This document shows positions 1-7,715 of a stretch of DNA of 17,825 nt, piece after piece; position 1 is the stretch's first letter; each line of letters begins with the position of its first letter. This DNA comes from an uncultured bacterium (GTDB lineage: Bacteria > Bacillota > Clostridia > TANB77 > CAG-508): contig CAJMQM010000012.1 of the NCBI GenBank assembly GCA_905215615.1, forward strand, positions 1 to 17,825. The letters run 5' to 3'. The notes beneath the pieces were generated by a model. It searched no databases. It was not told where the DNA came from and was given only the letters and a program-made list of their open reading frames with translations. Made by a program: the position numbers and the translations under genes.

Positions 1-728
1 AATATACTCTCTACAACTTCTTGTTGTCCTCTTCCCCATGCTACTTCTATGGCATGACGAATTGCTCTTTCAACTCTGCTTGGTGTTGTGTGATATTTTT
101 TTGATATGTCTGGATATAACTGTTTTGTTATTTGGTTAATTACATCAATATCTTCAATAGCCATTATAATAGCTTCTCTTAAATATTGGTAACCTTTAAT
201 ATGTGCTAGTACTCCTACTTCGTGAATAACATTTGTTACTAATGCTTCTATATTTTCCTCACTATTTCTTCTATTTGGGTCTATATCTATATATTGTGTT
301 TTTATCTCCTTGGTAATGAAATTGTTTCTTTGCCTTTCTGGTTGATAGTTCTTTATTTCTCTTATTCTTTTTAAAAGTAAATTAATTTCAAAAGGCTTAA
401 CAACATAATATTGGGCTCCTAAATTTATTGCTTTTTGTGTTATTTTGTCCTGTCCTACTGCAGATAAAATAATGCATATTGGCATTTTATCTATTGGAGA
501 GTCATTAAGTTTTTCTAATACGCCTAATCCGTCTAAATGTGGCATAATAATATCTAATAATACCACATCTGGTTTTAACTCCTTAATTAATTCATATGCT
601 TCTTCTCCATCTTTTGCCATTGCTACGATTTCCATATCGTTTTCTTTACTTAAATAGTTTGCTAAAGTCATTGCAAATTCAGCATTATCATCTGCAATTA
701 AGACTGTAATCTTTTCGTTCAAATTCAT
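1..728 (-). CDS. spo0A: Sporulation response regulator Spo0A (3' end beyond window)
   Basis: Master transcription factor of sporulation entry; phosphorylated Spo0A binds 0A boxes. My translation gives 242 codons. An N-terminal receiver domain (about 1-120) has the acidic pair D13/D14, phospho-acceptor D59 in VVLLDIIMP, and K111 in VVKPFE. An N/Q-rich linker leads to the C-terminal DNA-binding domain, whose recognition-helix region (KKYHTTPSRVERAIRHAIEV) is the family hallmark. The family is about 265-270 residues long, so roughly 25-30 C-terminal residues lie outside the window; nothing suggests a pseudogene. The ATG at 726-728 follows an AAGGGGG Shine-Dalgarno sequence; a TTG two codons later is a less likely start. 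The upstream gene is a YigZ protein, not spoIVB as is usual in Clostridia and Bacilli. A strong promoter lies directly upstream. Confidence 0.97.
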   Translation of the reverse strand, partial: MNLNEKITVLIADDNAEFAMTLANYLSKENDMEIVAMAKDGEEAYELIKELKPDVVLLDIIMPHLDGLGVLEKLNDSPIDKMPICIILSAVGQDKITQKAINLGAQYYVVKPFEINLLLKRIREIKNYQPERQRNNFITKEIKTQYIDIDPNRRNSEENIEALVTNVIHEVGVLAHIKGYQYLREAIIMAIEDIDVINQITKQLYPDISKKYHTTPSRVERAIRHAIEVAWGRGQQEVVESI

Positions 729-744
729 TTCCCCCTTGTTTTAT

Positions 745-765
745 ATTTGTAAATATTTTACAAAT
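745..765. repeat. Perfect palindrome in the spo0A leader
   Basis: Nine-base arms ATTTGTAAA (745-753) and TTTACAAAT (757-765) flank a 3-base centre. It spans roughly +1 to +18 of the predicted spo0A transcript and ends about 17 nt before the start codon. It could be a repressor operator or a short 5' hairpin in the mRNA. It does not resemble a 0A box (TGTCGAA). Confidence 0.55.
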
Positions 766-768
766 GAG

Positions 769-797
769 ATTATATTCTTTTTTCCAAAAAATTGCAA
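769..797 (-). promoter_or_regulatory. Sigma-A-type promoter of spo0A
   Basis: On the minus strand, -35 TTGCAA (792-797, 4/6) and -10 TATAAT (769-774, 6/6) are separated by 17 bp. The start of transcription would be near 762, about 35 nt ahead of the ATG. The -35 lies in the loop of one inverted repeat (781-810), and the start point falls in a second palindrome (745-765). Seen by eye only; a sigma-H promoter, usual for spo0A in Bacillus, was not evident. Confidence 0.6.
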
Positions 798-810
798 TAG
801 TTTTTGGAAA
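781..810. repeat. Inverted repeat around the spo0A -35
   Basis: Ten-base arms TTTCCAAAAA (781-790) and TTTTTGGAAA (801-810) enclose a 10-base loop that contains the proposed -35. On the plus strand it is followed by a T-run; on the minus strand, where the genes lie, it is followed by an A-run. It is therefore not a convincing terminator for the upstream gene; an operator role is possible. Confidence 0.5.
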
Positions 811-830
811 TTTTTTCTATTTTTGTTGTT

Positions 831-1475
831 TTATCTTGATATTTCAATGTTTTTTCTTATATTTTTATTTTCTAAAATTGTAAATTCTACAATTTTAATT
901 TCATTTTTTTCCATGTATCTAACTAGCTCTTCTTTTTCTTCATTTGTTGCTTCAAATTTACAAGTAATTTCTTCAAGGTACTCTGTATCTACTATATTTA
1001 TGTTGCATTTTTTACAGCAATATTTAAAATTTTCAAAGTCATTATAGTTTAACTTAATTTCTCCTATAATTCCTTGTTCTTCTATTGTAATTTTTGCCTC
1101 TTCTATTGCCTTTTTTGTCGCATCCGAATATGCTTTAACTAATCCTCCTGTTCCTAATAAAATGCCACCAAAATATCTTGTAACAATAACTAATACATTT
1201 GCTAATTCTATTTTCTTTAAGATGTTTAACATTGGTGCACCTGCTGTTCCACTTGGTTCTCCATCATCACTTGATTTTTCAATAATTTCTTCATCTTTTA
1301 CAATTCTGTATGCATAGCAGTTATGCCTTGCATCATAATATTTCTTTTTTACTTCTTTTATTTTTTCTTCTACACTTTCTAAAGAATTAACATAGTATAT
1401 ATTTGCAATAAATTTTGACTTTTTCTGCACAATTTCCGCTTCGGCATCCATATATATTGTTTTAAATTTTTCCAT
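831..1475 (-). CDS. YigZ / IMPACT family protein (UPF0029)
   Basis: A 214-residue protein of the YigZ/IMPACT family, related to eukaryotic IMPACT, which modulates Gcn2; the bacterial role is not settled. The family signature is clear: DARHNCYAYRI near residues 48-58 and SSDDGEPSGTAGAPML near 68-83, followed by a glycine-rich segment (FGGILLGTGGLVKAYSDA). The C-terminal part matches the length and position of the family's small DUF1949-type domain. The reading frame stays open 23 codons further upstream, but that part overlaps the previous gene and lacks a ribosome binding site. The ATG at 1473-1475 follows a GGAAGGAA Shine-Dalgarno sequence and lies 1 nt after the previous gene's stop, so translation is probably coupled. 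Confidence 0.92.
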   Translation of the reverse strand: MEKFKTIYMDAEAEIVQKKSKFIANIYYVNSLESVEEKIKEVKKKYYDARHNCYAYRIVKDEEIIEKSSDDGEPSGTAGAPMLNILKKIELANVLVIVTRYFGGILLGTGGLVKAYSDATKKAIEEAKITIEEQGIIGEIKLNYNDFENFKYCCKKCNINIVDTEYLEEITCKFEATNEEKEELVRYMEKNEIKIVEFTILENKNIRKNIEISR

Positions 1476-1476
1476 T

Positions 1477-2739
1477 TTAATTCCTTCCCGCAGTATAGCC
1501 TGTTGAATATGCAATTTGCAAATTAAATCCTCCTGTATATGCATCTACATCTATAATTTCTCCTGCAAAATATAAACCTTTAACTAATTTTGATTCCATA
1601 GTTTTTGGGTCTATTTCTTTTATGTTTATTCCTCCAGCTGTTACAATTGCTTCTTCAATTGGCCTAAATCCTTTTATTGTAACTTCAAATTTTTTTAGCA
1701 AGTTCACTAAATTTTCTCTTTCTTTTTTTGTTATCTCATTTACCTTTTTATTAGGATTTATATTAGACAATTGTATTATGGTTTCTATCATTTTTTTTGG
1801 TAATAAATCATCTAAGCTATTTTTAAATAATTTATTTTTTTCATTTGAAAAGTCTCTTAATATTCTTTCGTCTAGTTTTTCATTTGAAAGTGCTGGCTTT
1901 AAGTCTATAAATATTTTAATTTTGTTATTTTTTAGTAATTCTTCTAAGTTTTTATATCTTAGTAGATGTGCTGACCCACTAAGTATTGTAGGACCAGATA
2001 GTCCAAAATGTGTAAATAACATTTCTCCAAAGTCTTCATAAATAATTTTATTCTTTTCTGTGTCTGTAAATTTAATGCTTACATTTTTTAAACTTAGTCC
2101 TTGTAATTCTTTGCAAATTTTTAGGCTATCTCCTTTTGCTTCTAAAGGAACTAGAGAGGGCATAATGTTTGTTATTGTATGTCCTAATTCTTTTGCAATT
2201 ATATAACCATCTCCAGTAGAACCTGTACCTGGGTAACTTTTTCCTCCTGTGGCTAATATAACTTTTTCACATTTTATTTTTTTCTTTTCCCCATTGTTTA
2301 TGTATTCTACTGCATTAACTTTTGCATCTTCTGCTTGTATTTTTTCTACTTTAGCATTTGTTATAATTTTTACTCCTAGATTTTTTGCAGTTTTAACTAA
2401 AGCATTTCTAACATCTATTGATTTATCAGACGTTGGAAATATTCTTTGCCCTCTTTCAACTTTTACATTTACACCTTGTTTATTTAATAATTTTATAATA
2501 TCTTCATTTGTAAAGTTATTAAAAGCACTATATAAAAATTTTCCATTACCAGGAATATTTTTTATAAATTCATCTATTGGTAAATTGCTTGTTATATTAC
2601 ATCTACCTTTTCCAGTAATTAATAATTTTCTACCCGCTTCTTTCATTTTTTCTAAAATTATTACTTCATTTTTTTCTTCTGCAGAAGATATTGCTGATAA
2701 AAGTCCAGCAGGTCCTCCTCCTACTATTACTACTTTCAT
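1477..2739 (-). CDS. BaiN/HI0933-type flavoprotein (NAD(P)/FAD-dependent oxidoreductase)
   Basis: A 420-residue flavoprotein of the HI0933/BaiN family (YhiN, YtfP). The N-terminus is a dinucleotide-binding fold, VVIVGGGPAGLLSA with an acidic residue in IILEK. GKGRCNITS (about 43-51) and ATGGKSYPGTGSTGDGY (about 163-179) are family motifs. The C-terminus carries the FAD-binding stretch GLYFAGEIIDVDAYTGGFN. BaiN of bile-acid-dehydroxylating clostridia is a named relative, but most members are of unknown substrate and this sequence alone does not support bile-acid chemistry. The ATG follows AAGGA with normal spacing. The gene ends 1 nt before the YigZ gene, suggesting co-expression. Confidence 0.9.
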   Translation of the reverse strand: MKVVIVGGGPAGLLSAISSAEEKNEVIILEKMKEAGRKLLITGKGRCNITSNLPIDEFIKNIPGNGKFLYSAFNNFTNEDIIKLLNKQGVNVKVERGQRIFPTSDKSIDVRNALVKTAKNLGVKIITNAKVEKIQAEDAKVNAVEYINNGEKKKIKCEKVILATGGKSYPGTGSTGDGYIIAKELGHTITNIMPSLVPLEAKGDSLKICKELQGLSLKNVSIKFTDTEKNKIIYEDFGEMLFTHFGLSGPTILSGSAHLLRYKNLEELLKNNKIKIFIDLKPALSNEKLDERILRDFSNEKNKLFKNSLDDLLPKKMIETIIQLSNINPNKKVNEITKKERENLVNLLKKFEVTIKGFRPIEEAIVTAGGINIKEIDPKTMESKLVKGLYFAGEIIDVDAYTGGFNLQIAYSTGYTAGRN

Positions 2740-2864
2740 TGTTTTTCCTTACAAAATTATATTTAGGTTTTAAGTTTTACCTATAAACTTTTTCTAATTA
2801 TTTTGATATTTTTTAGTAAATATTGTACAAACATTATCTATATATCTTATGTTTACTTATATGT

Positions 2865-2911
2865 AAAAAAGCAAATATGGTATAGCTAATTTTAAACTAT
2901 ACTCATATTTG
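2865..2911 (-). terminator. Rho-independent terminator after the YnbB-type gene
   Basis: Minus-strand arms CAAATATGAGTATAG (2897-2911) and CTATACCATATTTG (2872-2885) pair over about 13 bp with a bulge and are followed by C and a run of six T (2865-2870). It lies about 28 nt after the stop of the gene at 2939 and closes the three-gene unit that starts at the 7459-7487 promoter. Confidence 0.75.
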
Positions 2912-2938
2912 TTTTAATAATTAATATATTTTTGAAAT

Positions 2939-4186
2939 TTACATTATATTTTGTATAGCTTTTAATACTCCTAATTTACCATACTGATATGTTAATCCTC
3001 CTTGCATAAATGCTGTGTATGGTGGTCTTATTGGTCCATCACAAGAAAGTTCTATTGAAGAGCCTTGTGTAAATGCACCTGCTGCCATTATAACTTTGTC
3101 TGTATAACCTGGCATGTCCCATGGTTCTGGAATTGAGTTCGCATCCACTGGTGAACCAGCTTGTATTCCTTGGCAATATTTTATTAATTTATCTGGATTA
3201 TTAAAATTAATAGTTTGTACAATATCTGCTCTTTTTGCATTATATTTTGGCTCAACATCATAATTTAATTTTTCTAAGCAATAACTTGCAAATACTGCTG
3301 TTTTTAAACTTGAAGCCACAACACTTGGTGCCATAAATATTCCCTGCAAAATAGATTTTGTAATTCCCAAACTTGGTCCAACTTCTTTTCCCTCTCCAGG
3401 TACTGTTAGTCTCTCTGCAACAAGCTTTATTAAGTTTTCTTTTCCTGCTACATATGCACCATTAGGAGCTATACCTCCACCTAAGTTTTTTATTAAAGAC
3501 CCTACTACTATGTCTGCGCCTATTTCTATTGGCTCTTTTGTATCTACAAATTCACAATAGCAGTTATCTATCATAATAATAACATTTTTGTCTATATTTC
3601 TTATAAATTTTATTACTTCTTCTAATTTATCTATTGTAATACTTTTTCTAGTACTATAACCTTTAGATCTTTGTATTTCAATTACTTTTACATTTCCACT
3701 TCTTAGTCTTTTTTCAATTTTTTCAAAATCGAATTCGCTATCTTCTTTTAAGTTAATCTGCTCAAAATTTACATTAAAAGACTTTAAAGAGCTTGGATTG
3801 TCTACAATTCCAATAACCTCATCTAATGTATCATATGGTTTTCCTGTAATACTTAGTAATGTATCTCCAGGTCTTAATAATGCAAACAATGTTACTGTTA
3901 AAGCATGTGTTCCAGATATAAATTGTCCTCTTACAATGCAATCTTCTGCTTTGAATATATCTGCAAATACTCTTTCTGTTGTATCTCTTCCAATATCTCC
4001 ATACCCATAGCCTGTTGTACTATTAAAATGTATTTCTGAAATTTCATTTTTTTGTAGTGCCTCTAAAACTTTTAAGCTATTATATTCTTCTATTTTATCT
4101 ATTTTGTTAAATACATCTTTTAATTTTTCTTCGGCTTCATTTGCCAAGTTAATTACTTTTTCACTAATTCCTAATGACGAATACAT
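2939..4186 (-). CDS. YnbB-type PLP enzyme (methionine gamma-lyase family / aluminium resistance protein)
   Basis: A 415-residue fold-type I PLP enzyme of the family annotated as methionine gamma-lyase-like or aluminium resistance protein (B. subtilis YnbB). Hallmarks are HFNSTTGYGYGDIGRDTTE (about 53-71), the cofactor-binding GTHAL (92-96), IDNCYCEF (about 207-213) and the Schiff-base lysine K233 in GSLIKNLGGG. The C-terminal MPGYTDKVIMAAGAFTQGSS and PPYTAFMQGGL are also typical. The substrate is not established, so the name should be read as a family label. It is third in a unit with the CorC-type and WG-repeat genes and is followed by a terminator. An in-frame TAA directly precedes the ATG, and no Shine-Dalgarno sequence is at normal distance (see the element at 4198-4244). 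Confidence 0.9.
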   Translation of the reverse strand: MYSSLGISEKVINLANEAEEKLKDVFNKIDKIEEYNSLKVLEALQKNEISEIHFNSTTGYGYGDIGRDTTERVFADIFKAEDCIVRGQFISGTHALTVTLFALLRPGDTLLSITGKPYDTLDEVIGIVDNPSSLKSFNVNFEQINLKEDSEFDFEKIEKRLRSGNVKVIEIQRSKGYSTRKSITIDKLEEVIKFIRNIDKNVIIMIDNCYCEFVDTKEPIEIGADIVVGSLIKNLGGGIAPNGAYVAGKENLIKLVAERLTVPGEGKEVGPSLGITKSILQGIFMAPSVVASSLKTAVFASYCLEKLNYDVEPKYNAKRADIVQTINFNNPDKLIKYCQGIQAGSPVDANSIPEPWDMPGYTDKVIMAAGAFTQGSSIELSCDGPIRPPYTAFMQGGLTYQYGKLGVLKAIQNIM

Positions 4187-4197
4187 TTATATTATGT

Positions 4198-4244
4198 ATA
4201 ATCCAATTATTTTTTAATGCAAATAACAGGATTATTTCTCCTTT
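4198..4244 (-). promoter_or_regulatory. Distant Shine-Dalgarno plus hairpin upstream of the YnbB-type gene
   Basis: The minus strand has AAAGGAG at 4238-4244, 51 nt before the ATG. Between them lies an inverted repeat: ATAATCC/GGATTAT (4229-4235 with 4198-4204) plus inner TTATTT/AAATAA (4221-4226 with 4207-4212), separated by a 2x2 internal loop, with an 8-nt terminal loop. Looping out 4198-4235 leaves 13 nt between Shine-Dalgarno and ATG. No normal start codon follows the Shine-Dalgarno sequence at usual spacing. An alternative is a leaderless transcript from TATACA near 4196-4201. Confidence 0.5.
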
Positions 4245-4255
4245 CTTTTATTTTA

Positions 4256-6049
4256 TTATTGCTCATTTTCTACATCCATTTCATTGTTTGCTTCTTGTTG
4301 TGTTTGATTATCGCTATAGCAATTTTCTCCTGTCCATGATTCTATCTTATAAAATTTACCAATAAATATAGGTTGAGTATCGTCTAGTTCATATATAGGT
4401 TCTTGTACAATTTGTCCGTTTGCATTAATGCTTCCCCATTTACCGTCTTTTTTTATTCCTGCAAATCCATATTCGTTAACTTCTGTTACCATGTCATATG
4501 TGCAGTCTACAACCACTTTTCCACTTTTATCAACAAATCCCCATTTGTTATCTTGTTTATATGCAAATATACTGTTGTTTGTATATATATCTTGCCCTGT
4601 AATTTCTTTACCTTCAAAGTTATAGTATTTAAAGTTATTATCTGAATATATTATAATATAGCTATCTTTTACTTCTACTTCTGATGATACCATCCTAGTT
4701 ATTTCATTAAAACTACTATCAAATAATATCGTTTCGTCTTTTTCTGTATCATATGCTCTTATTAATTCTGATGCGTGTACACTTATTACACTATTATATT
4801 GTATATTTATTAAAATATTGTTATTGTTATCTATAACTCCGCTTTTTCTATCTTTTGAAACTATAAAATGAGAATTTCCTAAATATTCAATATAATCATA
4901 TTTCTCGTTTGTTATATTATTTTTGTTTTTATCTAGTACAGCATATAAATTGTCTTTATCAATTGCTATATAGTAATTTTCGTCACTCGTTTTACTTAAA
5001 CTAACTATTTCATTATTTTGAATTTTATTTCCATCTACATCTAATATTGTTAATTCATTATCTTTTTCTGCATTAATATATTCTCCACCAAATGATATAT
5101 CGTCATATTCTGTATTTACTATAATTTCTCCATCTATATTCATAACACCTTTTTTTGAATTTCTTTGTGCTATAAATAAATTGTTTGATAGATTATATTC
5201 TATGTTTTCAAATTCATAGTTTGCTATACATTTGTTGTTTTTCATAAGTCCTGCTTGTCCATTTTTATATGCTACAAAATATATGTTTTCTCCTTGGATT
5301 TCATTAACTCTAGATATTTTTGTAAATTCTGTTTTTAGTATTTTCTTGCCCTTAGAGTCTATATATCCATATCTATACCCTTCTTCTGTTTTTTTGCTTA
5401 CTATAAATCCTGCCTTTTTACTTTTTGTTTGTGCATCATAATAATTGTCTGCAGAAATTGAGTCATATTCTATGCTTACCATTTCTGCTCCATTAATATT
5501 TATAACACCATATTTTTCTTCTTGTTTTACTAGTAATGTGCCTTCTTTATAATCTATACCTGTAATGTCGTCATATATTGGTTTTGTAATTTCATTTCCT
5601 TCAAAGTCTATTAATCCATATTTTCCGTCTTTTTTATATTTTAAAACACTTTTCTCATATGGGACATTTGTGTCTGTAGAGTCTATTGAAATAGCACTTA
5701 CCCTATCATATGTTGTTAAAATTTGTTCTTTATTTTCATTTAATACTTTGTTGTCATATTCTCCCGACTCAGTATTATATTCACTCATACAAATAAATAA
5801 AGGTTTGGATGGATTTGGAATTTGAACATTTGCATATGTTGGTTCTATTATTATTTCTCCTTCTTTATTAACAACTCCATATTTGTTATCTCTGTATAGA
5901 ATACTATAATTGTATTCTTCTACCTCTGATATTTGATAGTCAAATTTACTCTTTTTAATAAAATACCAACCTGTAATTACTGCTGCCACAATAATTGCTA
6001 TTACTATTAAAATAATTATCACTATTTTTATTATTTTACTTTTTTCCAT
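4256..6049 (-). CDS. Membrane-anchored WG-repeat protein
   Basis: About 597 residues. A basic N-terminus and one strongly hydrophobic segment (residues about 8-31) act as a signal anchor; the rest is probably extracytoplasmic. The remainder is built of degenerate WG repeats of about 40-50 residues with the pattern KYGxxxxxGxxxxxPxYDxI. Clear examples are KYGVVNKEGEIIIEPTYANV, KYGLIDFEGNEITKPIYDDI, KYGVININGAEMVSIEYDSI and, near the C-terminus, KWGFVDKSGKVVVDCTYDMV. WG repeats form beta-propeller-like structures of unclear function, so no activity is assigned. I prefer the ATG at 6047-6049; a GTG at 6058 is 3 nt after AAAGG, which is too close, while the ATG is 12 nt away, so the start is uncertain. 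It lies between a CorC-type and a YnbB-type gene. Confidence 0.85.
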   Translation of the reverse strand: MEKSKIIKIVIIILIVIAIIVAAVITGWYFIKKSKFDYQISEVEEYNYSILYRDNKYGVVNKEGEIIIEPTYANVQIPNPSKPLFICMSEYNTESGEYDNKVLNENKEQILTTYDRVSAISIDSTDTNVPYEKSVLKYKKDGKYGLIDFEGNEITKPIYDDITGIDYKEGTLLVKQEEKYGVININGAEMVSIEYDSISADNYYDAQTKSKKAGFIVSKKTEEGYRYGYIDSKGKKILKTEFTKISRVNEIQGENIYFVAYKNGQAGLMKNNKCIANYEFENIEYNLSNNLFIAQRNSKKGVMNIDGEIIVNTEYDDISFGGEYINAEKDNELTILDVDGNKIQNNEIVSLSKTSDENYYIAIDKDNLYAVLDKNKNNITNEKYDYIEYLGNSHFIVSKDRKSGVIDNNNNILINIQYNSVISVHASELIRAYDTEKDETILFDSSFNEITRMVSSEVEVKDSYIIIYSDNNFKYYNFEGKEITGQDIYTNNSIFAYKQDNKWGFVDKSGKVVVDCTYDMVTEVNEYGFAGIKKDGKWGSINANGQIVQEPIYELDDTQPIFIGKFYKIESWTGENCYSDNQTQQEANNEMDVENEQ

Positions 6050-6078
6050 ATATATCACAAACCTTTCATTAAAACGAT

Positions 6079-7422
6079 TTACTCCTCGCTATTTTTCTCT
6101 TGTTTTTCATCCTCATTGCTATCTTCTGTTAGTTCTTGATTTTTACATATTTTTACCCATTTTATTCTTCTATCTTCAAGTTCCTCTATTTTATATGTTA
6201 GTTTATCATCTTCTACAACTGGTTTTTCTTCTTTGTCTGGTATTCTACCTAATTTTTCTATTAAATAGCCTGATAAAGTATCATAATCCCCATCTGGAAT
6301 TTCTATACCCATTACTCTATTTAATTCGTACAAAGGTGTACTACCTTCTACTATATAAGTATTCTCGTCTATTTTTTTATAATCTATTTCTACTTCATCA
6401 TATTCGTCAAATATATTTCCAACTAACTCTTCTAATATATCTTCCATTGTTAGCAAACCAGCTGTTCCACCATATTCGTCTACTACAATAGCCATTTGCA
6501 TTTTGTTTTTTTGTAATTCTTTGAAAATTTCGTCAATTGGTTTTGTTTCTGGCACATAATAAGCTTCTCTCATTATGTCCTTAATTTTTATTTTCTTTCC
6601 ATTACTTAATGCCTTTAATATATCTTTTAAGAAAAGTATACCTTTAATATCATCAATAGTTTCTTCATATACAGGTATTCTGCTATATTTGTAATCATCA
6701 ATTTCGTCTAGTCTTTCGTAAATATTATCATTTATTTCTATAGCAAATATATCTGTTCTGTGTGTCATAATTTCTGTTGCATCTATATCGTTTAACTCAA
6801 AAACGTTGTTAATTAAGTCTTTTTCGTTTTTCTTTATAACACCTTTTTCTTGTCCTTGGTCTACCATCATTTTAATTTCTTCTTCTGTTACAACTTCTTC
6901 TTCATATTCGCTTACTCCAAATAATTTTGAAACTACATTTGTTGACCATGTAAGTAATTTTACAAATGGTGAAGTTAATATAGATATAAAGCTAATTATT
7001 CCTATTGTTGAATATGCTATTTTTTCTGAATATTTCATAGCTAATCTTTTTGGTACTAATTCTCCAAATATTAATGTGAAAAATGATAGTATTATTGTAA
7101 TAATTACAATTGATAGTGTTTGCCAAAAGTCAATTCCAGCTCCAGGTAACCAACTATTTAATATTGGTGATAGTTGGCTTGCAAAGGTGTCTGCTGCAAA
7201 GGCACTTGATAGAAAACCTGCAAGTGTAATTCCAATTTGTATAGTAGATAAAAATTTACTAGGATTTTTTAACATCTTTTTTATTTTTTGCGCTTTTTTG
7301 TTCCCCTCTTTTGCTTCTTTCTCTATTTTTGCATCATTTAGAGAAATATATGCCATTTCGCTTGCTGAAAAATATGCATTTAGCAATATTAAGATAATTA
7401 AAAATATAATTTGAAAAAGCAT
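6079..7422 (-). CDS. CorC/HlyC-type CBS-domain membrane protein (CNNM family, "hemolysin")
   Basis: A 447-residue protein of the DUF21-CBS-CorC_HlyC architecture. Residues 1 to about 190 form the DUF21/CNNM membrane domain, with several hydrophobic segments and the conserved FSASEMAYISLN and FGELVPKRLA. A CBS pair follows, with EIMTHRTDIFAI, YSRIPVYEETIDDIKGILF and MAIVVDEYGGTAGLLTMEDI. The C-terminal CorC_HlyC domain has YDTLSGYLIEKLGRIP. Characterised relatives act in magnesium export or homeostasis; "hemolysin" is a historical label. The frame stays open 24 codons upstream to 7494, but the ATG at 7420-7422 follows AGGAAGGAAG at good spacing and a perfect promoter lies inside that extension. 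It is first in a unit with the WG-repeat and YnbB-type genes. Confidence 0.93.
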   Translation of the reverse strand: MLFQIIFLIILILLNAYFSASEMAYISLNDAKIEKEAKEGNKKAQKIKKMLKNPSKFLSTIQIGITLAGFLSSAFAADTFASQLSPILNSWLPGAGIDFWQTLSIVIITIILSFFTLIFGELVPKRLAMKYSEKIAYSTIGIISFISILTSPFVKLLTWSTNVVSKLFGVSEYEEEVVTEEEIKMMVDQGQEKGVIKKNEKDLINNVFELNDIDATEIMTHRTDIFAIEINDNIYERLDEIDDYKYSRIPVYEETIDDIKGILFLKDILKALSNGKKIKIKDIMREAYYVPETKPIDEIFKELQKNKMQMAIVVDEYGGTAGLLTMEDILEELVGNIFDEYDEVEIDYKKIDENTYIVEGSTPLYELNRVMGIEIPDGDYDTLSGYLIEKLGRIPDKEEKPVVEDDKLTYKIEELEDRRIKWVKICKNQELTEDSNEDEKQEKNSEE

Positions 7423-7458
7423 AAAATCTTCCTTCCTGATATTGTAATAATCTATATT

Positions 7459-7487
7459 ATTATATATTCTGTGCAATTTTCTGTCAA
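7459..7487 (-). promoter_or_regulatory. Perfect-consensus sigma-A promoter of the CorC-type gene
   Basis: On the minus strand, TTGACA (7482-7487, 6/6) and TATAAT (7459-7464, 6/6) are separated by exactly 17 bp. Transcription would start near 7452, giving a leader of about 30 nt. It fixes the start of the CorC-type gene at 7422 and predicts strong, largely constitutive expression of the three-gene unit. Confidence 0.85.
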
Positions 7488-7515
7488 TAACCAACTTATG
7501 TATTTTAGCTATTAG

Positions 7516-7560
7516 GCAATTTTCATAACTATATTTTTATTTTACATAGTATGAAATTGC
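7516..7560. repeat. Imperfect inverted repeat upstream of the CorC-type promoter
   Basis: GCAATTTTCATAACTAT (7516-7532) is the reverse complement of ATAGTATGAAATTGC (7546-7560) except for two bulged bases, giving about 15 pairs around a 13-base loop. It lies about 30 bp upstream of the -35. On the minus strand no T-run follows, so it is not a clear terminator for the surface-protein gene. The rest of 7561-7715 shows no gene or RNA I recognise. Confidence 0.45.
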
Positions 7561-7715
7561 ACGCAAAGATTTTATGCTTTTATTTATTTATTTTTGGAGG
7601 CTGCCTATTTCATATATTTTTTGTATTCTTTACACTATAATTTTTATAATATTAGAGAGTAATTTGTGCTAAGTTTATATTTGCTTTTATATACTTTTTT
7701 GTATATATAGGTTTA

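Noticed and set aside
781..810. Inverted repeat as a terminator for the YigZ gene
   Set aside because: On the minus strand it is followed by an A-run, not a T-run, and it overlaps the spo0A -35.
736..1047. Plus-strand open frame of 103 codons over the YigZ gene, and other plus-strand frames of 60-220 codons
   Set aside because: All lie antisense to well-supported minus-strand genes, have no family resemblance and lack ribosome binding sites; they arise from AT-rich codon use.
1476..1544. Longer N-terminus for the YigZ protein
   Set aside because: It overlaps the end of the flavoprotein gene and lacks a ribosome binding site, while the internal ATG at 1475 has a good one.
2756..2761. TATAAT as the -10 of a promoter for the BaiN-type gene
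   Set aside because: No -35 at 16-18 bp, and the predicted start point would fall on the ribosome binding site.
7423..7494. Longer N-terminus for the CorC-type protein
   Set aside because: A perfect sigma-A promoter lies inside it, and the ATG at 7422 has a strong ribosome binding site.
7595..7615. AGGCTGCCT palindrome as an RNA hairpin
   Set aside because: The single-base centre cannot form a loop.
7670..7715. Hairpin TATATAC/GTATATA as a terminator after the surface-protein gene
   Set aside because: Short AT-only stem with no T-run on the minus strand.
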